Positions 1 to 6,563 of a stretch of 7,821 bases of DNA are shown one piece after another (the first letter of the stretch is position 1; every line of letters begins with the position of its first letter). Below the pieces are notes generated by a model, which saw nothing but the letters and a program-made list of their open reading frames with translations, was not told the DNA's origin and did no database searches. Source of the stretch: GWF2-43-63 sp964559205 (GTDB lineage Bacteria > Bacteroidota > Bacteroidia > Bacteroidales > DTU049); contig CAZLHV010000153.1 in the NCBI GenBank assembly GCA_964559205.1, positions 1-7,821 of the forward strand, read 5' to 3'. The translations under genes were made by a program, and so were the position numbers.

Positions 1-191
1 GAATCTCGCAAAACTCTGACAAACAGCTACATACAACAATGCCATGTTTTTGGCAAGCCCCGAAATTGTCCTGTCTTGGCACACTTTGTCCCGTATTGAG
101 CACAAACATGTCTCCAACTTTCAAAAACCCAAATTTCGCATTAGCCAATGCATAATTTGCCTAAAGGCCGACGATAACAGAGATACCGATA

Positions 192-241
192 TGCGTTGAA
201 AATGGCAATTTCAATGCACGCTGTTTTTGAAATTGTTTTTT
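192..241 (+). terminator. Possible intrinsic terminator with two overlapping alternative hairpins
   Basis: Hairpin A pairs 192-201 with 209-218 (10 bp including one G-U, 7-nt loop), followed after 5 nt by TTTTT. Hairpin B pairs 206-213 with 228-235 (8 bp perfect, CAATTTCA/TGAAATTG, extendable by one inner A-T pair and two outer G-U pairs), followed directly by six Ts. The two stems share 209-213, so they cannot form together. Read on the plus strand, stem plus T-run fits a Rho-independent terminator for a transcript entering from the left, although the stems are AT-rich and therefore weak. No plus-strand gene that it would serve is visible in the window. Confidence 0.35.
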
Positions 242-326
242 CACTGCATCGGCATGATACCATATAGAAAGTCACAGTAAAATATCTCACTTAGAAACGC
301 AACTTGGTATCATTTGTCGGGGTTAG

Positions 327-478
327 CCCGGATGCCTGCCATAGAGCCAAGCCACTAAGCATTGGTTGATTAAACTAATTTGAAAACCATGAAAGCAAAA
401 AGAATATCATGTGTTTCATTTTTTAATACCGACAAAAACAATTCTCGTCGGCATGACATTCCTAATGCTTAATCCGGG
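327..478. repeat. Split inverted repeat (15-nt right arm, left arm interrupted)
   Basis: The right arm, 464-478, is exactly complementary to two separate left blocks: 327-333 (CCCGGAT) pairs with 472-478, and 356-363 (TAAGCATT) pairs with 464-471. The left blocks are separated by 22 nt while the right blocks are contiguous, as if one arm had gained or the other lost a segment. The interval between the arms is AT-rich and has no gene. It could be a decayed small mobile element or an RNA stem, but short matches of this size can also arise by chance. Confidence 0.25.
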
Positions 479-574
479 ATAAAAGAAAATCGCATGATCA
501 TGGTTGGCCTCATGACCGGGATTTTACCTGTCCTGTGTTCATACAAGCTGAACTAAAGAGAATCATGTTGCTGT

Positions 575-3500
575 CTACTGATCTGATCTGACAAATTTGT
601 AAGTCTCAACTTTGTCTTCAAACCTTACCTGAATATAATATACTCCACTTGCCAGTAAATCAACGCCAAACTGAATTCGCAGGGTTCCTGCCTCAACATC
701 GCTGCGTTCTTCGGTCATGAGAATGCGCCCGTCCTGCGACATGAGCGACACCACCACATCGCCGTCTTCAGGAATGCTGATGTCGGTGTAAACGTCGTCC
801 CATGCGGGACTTGGAAACACAGTGGCAATAAAGAAAGCTTCGAGCAGCGAAACACATGAAGTATTGTTTGAGATGTTCACATCCTCCTGACCATAAGCGT
901 CGAGAGCAGCAATATCGAGACAGGCCATTTTCACCGTGTTTTCGTCGGGCGCCATAAACGAGGACACAAAAGTATATGTGTAACTCTGAGCAGGTTCAAG
1001 CAGGCCTTCCCACACCTCTCTGATGGGGAGATTCAGTCCCACACGTGCATCGAGCGCTACCTTGCGGATATTTCTGGTTCCATTGTTGAAAAAGGTGGCC
1101 TTGAGATTGACATACCCACCGGTGTCGATGACCGAAAGTCCTGTCAGAACCAGGTCAAGCACCGATGGAATCACATACACGGTTCTGCTGGCAGTGTCGG
1201 TACATCCATACTCATTTTCGCTTACAAGCGTTACATCATAAATGTTCTCATATATATAGGTGTGCTGAGGATTCAAAGCTCCGCTGAATTCGTCATCACC
1301 AAAATACCACATCTGTGAGGTAGCTCCCGAGCTAAAATTGTAAAACTGAACGTCGAGCGGCGGCGTACCATATTCCGGGGTCATGTCAAAATCGGTGATC
1401 GGCGATGCATTGATGAAAATAGTGTCGGAAATCTCCGAAAAACATCCAAACTCAGATCCTGCCCGTAAGTGAATGATTACCTCGCCCGTGTCCTCGTAAA
1501 TAACACAGGGGGCTTCGAGCGCCGAGCTCTGCCCGCCACCGAGGTTCCATTCCCAATATGCCATCACGCCTGTGCCCACCGTGCTGGTGTCCTGAAAACA
1601 AACCGGACTGCCCTGACATAATTCTGACCAGCTGAAGCCGGGAATAGGAAATGGATATACACTCACAACTTTGGTCACAGAATCCGAACATCCGTTAATG
1701 CTTCTGTTGATGAGCCTTACGTTGTAATTGCCCGCAGTATCGTATGTGTGCACAGGATTGTTGCCGTTGCTCGACTCTCCATCGCCAAACTCCCAGCGTC
1801 GGTAAAATATCTCGGCCCAGGCCGGCATGTCGGTGGTTTCAACAAACGAAGTTTGATTTCCCAGACAAACATTGGTGTGGGTAAAATCGGCCTCAGGGGT
1901 CAGCCTGATGGTGATCTCCCGCTTGATGGTGTCAGTACACCCGTAAATATCACCAGCAATCATGGTCACTTCAAAAGTTCCTGTGCTGTCATAGGTGTGG
2001 CCGGGATGCTGCAATAAACTCACATCTCCGTCGCCAAAAGCCCATTCCCATATCGCCAGCGGTCCGCTGCCAGGCCGGGTGGAATCTCCAAACAAAATGG
2101 TTTGACCATCACAGCCATTATCGGGCGTAAACCATGCCCGCGGAAGGGCCCTTACCACCGCTTCGATGGTGGTGTCGCCCACACAGCCCGAATCGGTTGT
2201 TAAGGTAAGCGTGACCTGAAAATGACCCGAATCGGGGAATACAAAGGATGGATGCTGCAACGACGAAGTGCCTGAACCATCAAAATCCCAACTCCACGAC
2301 GAAATATCGTCGGGTGGGACAGTGTAACTGGCATCAAAAAAGGAAGTGGAGTCGCCCCGGCATGCCGATGTGCTGCTAAATACAGTCACCGGCCTTACAC
2401 CACGAATGCCCACATCAATGCTGTCCACTTTCACACAACCGCTGCCATTGGTCACCGAAAGCCAGTAAGTGCCAGCCGAAAAAACCGCCAGCGACGGTGT
2501 TGTGGCTCCCGTGTTCCATACATAACTGAGCCCGGGACCGCTGCCAGTCTGCAACGAAATGCTGTTGCCGGCACAAACCGAAGTGTCGGGACCCAAACCG
2601 GCCTGCAAGGCAAACGAATCGGCTACCACCACAAAACTGTCGCGCACCGAACAAGCCGCCAAGGTGCTGTCCGTAATCTCAACCCAGTATGTGCCCGGAT
2701 TCCAAATGCGCAGCAAACTGTCGCTGCTGGCATCGCTCCACGAAAAAGTATAGGCATGGTCAAGCCCTGTGTTGGCTGTGATGGTGTCCAAAATGCACAA
2801 GCCCCGGTCGGGCAAAGCCGTGTAGGGATACTGCACATGAACCGTATCGCGCGAAACCCGCCCAAAAATATCGGTCACCTGCACCCAATAATCGCCGCTT
2901 TGACTCACCACAATGGAATCGGCCGTGGAACCGGTGGACCAGAGGTAGGAGGTGTAACCTTTTCCTGGAGATAAACGATAGGGACAAAATCCATGGGAAA
3001 TTGCAGTGTCTGGACCTAGGTTGGCTGGTGGGGCATATTTGTTTTTGAGATATTCTTCAACTGAGCTAATTTCTGTAGTGTTTAGAATAGTGTCATATAT
3101 TATAATTTCAGCAATATTGCCGTTTAGCATAAAAACGCCCACTGGGGGAACACCACCGGCACTATTATTATACCCTCCGATAAGAAAATTATAATTTGAA
3201 GCCATATTATGCGAACCAGTAATTGTCACTTCTGAACTATAAGAATTGTTAACTGTTATTTTGTTCTTGTTGTTAATTCGGTTGTTCAGCCCAGTGCAAT
3301 AAAAATAGTTTGAATATGGGACGCCATATAGCGGATGGTCATGATAGGTGTTATCATCGTAGTAAAAATACAATACGCCAGAACTTAATAACAATGCATA
3401 TCTGCTATCAGTGAAAGTAGAGTTTGATTTTGCAAAAAAACAACCTATCCCAGAGGAGCTTTTTCCAAACAAAAAAACTGTATGACTTTCAGTGTTAAAA

Positions 3501-3781
3501 TCCAGAATATCACCTCCGTCTAAGTAATCATCTGATCCATCAAATGTAAGAACAGGCATTTCGCAAAGGGCAGATGAATTTTCCTTTATTGGGCGCGATA
3601 AACTGTCTAGTTGTGACAAAACATATCCATTACCGCTAACGTCTTGCCATTGCACAACAGTATTGCCTGATAGAACAGTTCCAGAGTCAGCACGCAGCCA
3701 AAGTTGCAAATGTGCTGATGGAATCTGACAATTTGCAGTTATTGAGAACAATAGTAATATTATCGCTAAACGACTTTTCAT
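575..3781 (-). CDS. Secreted multidomain PKD/LamG surface protein with T9SS type A sorting domain
   Basis: 1068 residues. An N-terminal hydrophobic signal peptide (about 1-18) is followed by a LamG/concanavalin-like domain (about 24-249; LWLRADSG, FDGSDDYLDGGD, then NGNIAEIIIYD). Next come Ig-like repeats with GDYWVQVTD, GTYWVEITD and GTYWLSVTN (about 255-460). Five PKD repeats follow (about 465-545, 548-627, 630-708, 712-790, 795-870), with signatures such as WEWAFGDGD and HTYDSTGTFEVT. A CARDB-like stretch spans about 871-980. The C-terminal sorting domain (about 985-1068) has FPSPAWDDV and ASGVYYIQV, the pattern known to direct T9SS export and surface attachment. It is therefore probably exported through the Sec and T9SS systems to the cell surface as an adhesin or matrix protein; the ligand is unknown. 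PKD repeat 4 is degenerate (WEWNLGGG for FGDG). Codons for the first ~260 residues are far more AT-rich than the rest. The ATG at 3781 is favoured by the signal peptide directly after it and by a -7 element 20 nt upstream. Confidence 0.93.
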   Translation of the reverse strand: MKSRLAIILLLFSITANCQIPSAHLQLWLRADSGTVLSGNTVVQWQDVSGNGYVLSQLDSLSRPIKENSSALCEMPVLTFDGSDDYLDGGDILDFNTESHTVFLFGKSSSGIGCFFAKSNSTFTDSRYALLLSSGVLYFYYDDNTYHDHPLYGVPYSNYFYCTGLNNRINNKNKITVNNSYSSEVTITGSHNMASNYNFLIGGYNNSAGGVPPVGVFMLNGNIAEIIIYDTILNTTEISSVEEYLKNKYAPPANLGPDTAISHGFCPYRLSPGKGYTSYLWSTGSTADSIVVSQSGDYWVQVTDIFGRVSRDTVHVQYPYTALPDRGLCILDTITANTGLDHAYTFSWSDASSDSLLRIWNPGTYWVEITDSTLAACSVRDSFVVVADSFALQAGLGPDTSVCAGNSISLQTGSGPGLSYVWNTGATTPSLAVFSAGTYWLSVTNGSGCVKVDSIDVGIRGVRPVTVFSSTSACRGDSTSFFDASYTVPPDDISSWSWDFDGSGTSSLQHPSFVFPDSGHFQVTLTLTTDSGCVGDTTIEAVVRALPRAWFTPDNGCDGQTILFGDSTRPGSGPLAIWEWAFGDGDVSLLQHPGHTYDSTGTFEVTMIAGDIYGCTDTIKREITIRLTPEADFTHTNVCLGNQTSFVETTDMPAWAEIFYRRWEFGDGESSNGNNPVHTYDTAGNYNVRLINRSINGCSDSVTKVVSVYPFPIPGFSWSELCQGSPVCFQDTSTVGTGVMAYWEWNLGGGQSSALEAPCVIYEDTGEVIIHLRAGSEFGCFSEISDTIFINASPITDFDMTPEYGTPPLDVQFYNFSSGATSQMWYFGDDEFSGALNPQHTYIYENIYDVTLVSENEYGCTDTASRTVYVIPSVLDLVLTGLSVIDTGGYVNLKATFFNNGTRNIRKVALDARVGLNLPIREVWEGLLEPAQSYTYTFVSSFMAPDENTVKMACLDIAALDAYGQEDVNISNNTSCVSLLEAFFIATVFPSPAWDDVYTDISIPEDGDVVVSLMSQDGRILMTEERSDVEAGTLRIQFGVDLLASGVYYIQVRFEDKVETYKFVRSDQ

Positions 3782-3789
3782 ATTACAAA

Positions 3790-3823
3790 TTTGATATTAA
3801 ACAAAGATAATAAATTAACTTTG
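3790..3823 (+). promoter_or_regulatory. Bacteroidota promoter for the polysaccharide cluster
   Basis: TAACTTTG at 3816-3823 fits the TAnnTTTG -7 consensus, and TTTG at 3790-3793 is a plausible -33 box with 22 nt between them. Nineteen bases separate the -7 element from the ATG at 3843. No Shine-Dalgarno sequence is seen before that ATG, which is usual in this phylum. The element would drive the aminotransferase and probably the genes behind it. Confidence 0.55.
3802..3809 (-). promoter_or_regulatory. Bacteroidota -7 promoter element for the PKD gene
   Basis: Read on the minus strand this is TATCTTTG, a perfect match to the TAnnTTTG consensus of the Bacteroidota primary sigma factor. Twenty bases separate it from the ATG at 3781, which implies a very short leader. 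The expected upstream TTTG-type -33 box is poorly matched; TTAG at 3833-3830 is the nearest. It lies back to back with the plus-strand element at 3816-3823. Confidence 0.5.
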
Positions 3824-3842
3824 TACGAGCTAATTAATTTTT

Positions 3843-4955
3843 ATGAAATTTGATATTCCATTGATGCGGCCAAATATTACGGAGGAGGATTTTCTTGTTT
3901 TGAGGGAATCGCTTAGGTCCGGAAATTTAGTTCAAGGAGGCAATGTTGAACTTTTTGAGCACAAAATGGCTGAATACATAGGCGTTAATTATTCCGTTTG
4001 TGTTTCAAGTGGTACAGCCGCATTACATTTAGCGCTATTAAGCCTTGGAGTAGGGCCTGATGATGAAGTTATCGTTCCTGCATTTTCATTTATTGCTACG
4101 GCAAATGTGGTTGAATTGGTAGGCGCAACTCCGATTTTTATAGACATAGACATAAACACTTTCAATATAAATACATTATTGATTGAGGAAAAAATAAGTA
4201 AGCGAACAAAGTTGATTATGCCAGTTCACGAGTTTGGACTTGCAGCAGATATGAGCGAGGTAAATGCTATTTGTAAAAGACACAGTTTATATTGTATTGA
4301 AGACGCAGCGTGCGCCATTGGCGCAAAAGAAGACGATTTATTTACTGGAAACATGAGTGAAATTGGAGCTTTTTCTTTTCACCCTCGAAAGTCAATTACA
4401 TCGGGCGAAGGTGGCTTGTTAACAACTAATTCTAAAAAGCATGCAAGTTTTTTGAAAGCGATGAGAAATCATGGATTAGATTTTGAAGATGGAAAAAGTA
4501 TTCAAAAGTTTGCAGGTCTAAATTATAGGATGACCGATTTTCAAGCTGCAATGCTGATTTCACAGTTTAATAGATTTGATGAAAACCTTTCTCGAAAGCA
4601 ATGGATTGCTGACAGATATATTAGCGGAATAAAAAACAGTAATATCAAATTGCCAAATCAATTTTCAGATAGAAAAACTCATTCATGGCAAACATTTCAT
4701 GTGTTGCTTGAAAATCATACTTTGCGGGATAAGTTTATTCGTGATATGAAATCATGTGGAATTCAAACGAATTTTGGAGCACATAGTATTCCCCATTCTA
4801 ATTTTTACAAACAGAAGTATTTTTATAGTTGTAATAATATATATCCAAACGCATTAGAAGCCCATTTGTGCGGAGCTGCAATACCTATTTATGAGCTACT
4901 TAGCGATGCCGAGGTTGATTATATTATTCAGACTATAAATAATTGGAATCCTTAG
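3843..4955 (+). CDS. DegT/DnrJ/EryC1/StrS family PLP-dependent sugar aminotransferase
   Basis: 370 residues, normal for the family. These cytoplasmic enzymes transfer an amino group, usually from glutamate, to a keto group of a nucleotide sugar for surface glycans. Visible landmarks are SGTAALH (56-62) for the PLP phosphate, IEDAACAIGA (152-161) with Asp154 expected to contact the pyridine nitrogen, the Schiff-base lysine Lys183 in FSFHPRKSITSGEGG, and GLNYRMTDFQAAM (225-237). The position after EDAA, usually Gln or His, is Cys157. The FHPRK pattern resembles perosamine-synthase-type members, but the exact sugar cannot be read. Divergent from the PKD gene and first in the polysaccharide cluster. 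No 4,6-dehydratase, the usual supplier of 4-keto substrate, is present in the window; either it lies elsewhere or the next gene makes the keto sugar. Confidence 0.93.
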   Translation: MKFDIPLMRPNITEEDFLVLRESLRSGNLVQGGNVELFEHKMAEYIGVNYSVCVSSGTAALHLALLSLGVGPDDEVIVPAFSFIATANVVELVGATPIFIDIDINTFNINTLLIEEKISKRTKLIMPVHEFGLAADMSEVNAICKRHSLYCIEDAACAIGAKEDDLFTGNMSEIGAFSFHPRKSITSGEGGLLTTNSKKHASFLKAMRNHGLDFEDGKSIQKFAGLNYRMTDFQAAMLISQFNRFDENLSRKQWIADRYISGIKNSNIKLPNQFSDRKTHSWQTFHVLLENHTLRDKFIRDMKSCGIQTNFGAHSIPHSNFYKQKYFYSCNNIYPNALEAHLCGAAIPIYELLSDAEVDYIIQTINNWNP

Positions 4956-4969
4956 TCGAGAGTATTTAT

Positions 4970-4977
4970 TACTTTTG
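4970..4977 (+). promoter_or_regulatory. Possible internal -7 element before the SDR gene
   Basis: TACTTTTG fits TAnnTTTG and lies in the 40-nt gap between the aminotransferase and the SDR gene. Eighteen bases separate it from the ATG at 4996, nearly the same spacing as the two elements in the divergent region. The nearest TTG (4943-4945) is somewhat too far upstream (24 nt) for a good -33 box. If active, the transcript would start at or after the TTG at 4975, which favours ATG 4996 as the true start. Confidence 0.3.
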
Positions 4978-4995
4978 TTCTTTACAATCAAAAAT

Positions 4996-5958
4996 ATGAT
5001 TTCTGGAAAAAGAATTTTTATAACCGGCGGAGCTGGTTTTATCGCAAACGCAATTATTAGAGAGCTCATCTCAAATAATTCAATAGTTGTTTATGACAAC
5101 TTTCATCGCGATTCATTGACTGGTTCAATTTTCTCGCAACATCCAAACATTTCAGTTGTTCATGGCGATGTTCTTGATTACGATTTGTTAGAAAAGGAAA
5201 TGCATGGCTCTGATATTGTAGTGCATGCCGCAGGGATTGCTGGAATTGACACTGTCATTATTAATCCAGTTCAAACAATGAGGGTTAATATGATTGGAAC
5301 AGCAAATGCTCTTGAAGCTGCTAGGCAAAATAAAGTACCTGATCGATTCATTGACTTTTCAACTTCCGAGGTTTTTGGTTCTCATGCATTCAAATCAAGC
5401 GAGGGAGATCAAACTGTGGCTGGTAGTGCAGGTGAAGCAAGATGGACTTATGCGGTCAGCAAACTTGCAGGAGAGCATTTAACCCATGCTTATTATAAGC
5501 AATATGGTTTGCCAACCGTAAGTATCAGACCGTTCAATGTTTATGGACCAGGACAAACAGGCGAAGGTGCCATGCAAATATTTATTAAAAAGGCACTAAA
5601 AAATGAAGACATTTTTATCAATGGTGATGGTTCTCAGATAAGAGCATGGTGCTATGTTGATGATTTCACTGATTGCCTACTGAGTTGTATGGACAACACT
5701 AAGGCTATTGGTGAAAGCTTTAATATTGGGAACTCCCGTGCTGTTATTACCATCTTAGGTTTAGCTCAAACAATATGCCGTGTGCTGGGCTCAAAATCGA
5801 AAATACTGTTTCGGGATCAGTTATCTGCCGATATTGAACTACGTATTCCATCAGTAGACAAAACTTTGAATTTGCTGGGCTTCAAAGCAAAAATAGATTT
5901 AGAAGAAGGAATTGTCAGAACAGCTGATTGGTTTAAAAACAACTTGAAAGATGGATAG
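4996..5958 (+). CDS. NAD-dependent extended SDR nucleotide-sugar epimerase/decarboxylase-like enzyme
   Basis: 320 residues from ATG 4996. A TTG at 4975 could add seven residues, but those lie outside the Rossmann fold, so the ATG is preferred. The enzyme should bind NAD and oxidise a UDP-, GDP- or dTDP-sugar in the cytoplasm. Seen: the nucleotide-binding loop TGGAGFIA (10-17), where the third glycine of GxxGxxG is Ala17; Asp34 at the end of strand 2; STSEVFG (122-128); the catalytic pair Tyr152 and Lys156 in YAVSK; RPFNVYGPGQ (178-187); and GDGSQIRAWCYVDD (210-223). STSEVFG has no Asp before the Glu, which argues against a RmlB-type 4,6-dehydratase. Together with Arg216 it resembles UDP-glucuronate decarboxylases (ArnA C-terminal domain, UXS), though 4-epimerases share much of this pattern. 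Its stop codon overlaps the start of the acyltransferase gene. Confidence 0.9.
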   Translation: MISGKRIFITGGAGFIANAIIRELISNNSIVVYDNFHRDSLTGSIFSQHPNISVVHGDVLDYDLLEKEMHGSDIVVHAAGIAGIDTVIINPVQTMRVNMIGTANALEAARQNKVPDRFIDFSTSEVFGSHAFKSSEGDQTVAGSAGEARWTYAVSKLAGEHLTHAYYKQYGLPTVSIRPFNVYGPGQTGEGAMQIFIKKALKNEDIFINGDGSQIRAWCYVDDFTDCLLSCMDNTKAIGESFNIGNSRAVITILGLAQTICRVLGSKSKILFRDQLSADIELRIPSVDKTLNLLGFKAKIDLEEGIVRTADWFKNNLKDG

Positions 5959-6538
5959 AGACTCTATTTTAGAAAACAAAAAGGAGAAAGTAATCTTTAG
6001 TGACTTGGTAGGATTACATACTATATTGTCTAAGGAGTTCTTTAGTTTATATAATAGAAGTATTCCTTTTTGTGAAGAAGTTTTTGATCGATGGGAGAGA
6101 GCAAATAGCTTGGGTTTTGGTGCTCAGGCGTCAATTTATGATTCTAGTTTTGTTTTTGGCGATGTAGAGGTTGGAGAAAACACTTGGATTGGCCCATTTA
6201 CAATAATTGATGGTTCTGGAGGTTTGAAAATTGGAAAAGGTTGTACAATATCAGCTGGAGTACATATTTATTCACATGACAACCTTGCAAGAACAATTCT
6301 AGACGGAAGAGCGGAAATTGATAAATCGGCAGTGGAAATTGGCAATAACTCATATATTGCACCCAATTGCATAATTTCGAAAGGGGTAAAGGTTGGTAGC
6401 CAATGTGTCTTAGCTGCAAATTCCTTTTTAAACAAAGACATGCCTGACAGAACCATTTTTGGTGGAAATCCAGCTAAACAAATTGGCGTAGTCATTGTTA
6501 GAAAAAGAGAGATTGAATTAAAGTACAATAAACAGTAA
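5951..6538 (+). CDS. Left-handed beta-helix (hexapeptide repeat) acyltransferase
   Basis: 195 residues. A short helical N-terminal part (about 14-55, with FCEEVFDRWERANSLGFG) precedes hexapeptide repeats with the [LIV]-G-x4 rhythm: FGDVEVGENTWIGPF (69-83), LKIGKGCTISAGVHI (92-106), VEIGNNSYIAPNCIISKGVKVG (128-149, shown here only to locate it), ending in the family's typical GGNPAK (171-176). YSHD (107-110) with His109 is the likely catalytic or metal-side histidine. Such trimeric enzymes transfer acetyl or other acyl groups from CoA to sugars in O-antigen and capsule clusters; the position beside an aminotransferase makes N-acylation of an amino sugar attractive, but O-acetylation is equally possible. 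The ATG overlaps the upstream gene by 8 nt, pointing to translational coupling. Confidence 0.9.
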   Translation: MDRDSILENKKEKVIFSDLVGLHTILSKEFFSLYNRSIPFCEEVFDRWERANSLGFGAQASIYDSSFVFGDVEVGENTWIGPFTIIDGSGGLKIGKGCTISAGVHIYSHDNLARTILDGRAEIDKSAVEIGNNSYIAPNCIISKGVKVGSQCVLAANSFLNKDMPDRTIFGGNPAKQIGVVIVRKREIELKYNKQ

Positions 6539-6563
6539 TTAAGTATGATGCATTTGATATAGA

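Larger units (their letters stand above)
1..574. other. Intergenic region without a recognisable gene
   Basis: This stretch lies downstream of the minus-strand PKD gene and runs to the left edge. Stop codons are frequent from about 170 onward. Before that, short frames stay open on both strands (for example minus 109 to 1, 36 codons from an ATG, and plus 3-155), but none gives a protein I recognise, so I do not call a gene. It holds an AT-rich hairpin pair with T-runs (192-241), a 9-bp inverted repeat (254-262 with 305-313), a split inverted repeat (327-478), a small hairpin CCGAC/GTCGG (429-433 with 447-451) and a 10-bp palindrome CATGATCATG (493-502). No clear intrinsic terminator for the PKD gene is visible just past its stop codon. 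Confidence 0.6.

Noticed and set aside
1748..2017. 89-codon plus-strand frame antisense to the PKD repeats
   Set aside because: Shadow of the GC-rich coding strand, with no recognisable protein features. The other short frames between 1000 and 3200 are the same kind of artefact.
3728..3781. Lipoprotein signal with Cys18 in the PKD protein
   Set aside because: The residues before the Cys (Ile-Thr-Ala-Asn) do not fit a lipobox. A normal signal peptidase I signal with T9SS export fits the C-terminal domain better.
4975..4995. TTG at 4975 as start of the SDR gene
   Set aside because: It would add seven residues ahead of a complete Rossmann start and would sit inside the candidate -7 element; ATG 4996 fits better.
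6549..6556. TGCATTTG as a promoter for the glycosyltransferase
   Set aside because: It lacks the TA start of the -7 consensus and lies only 7 nt from the ATG.
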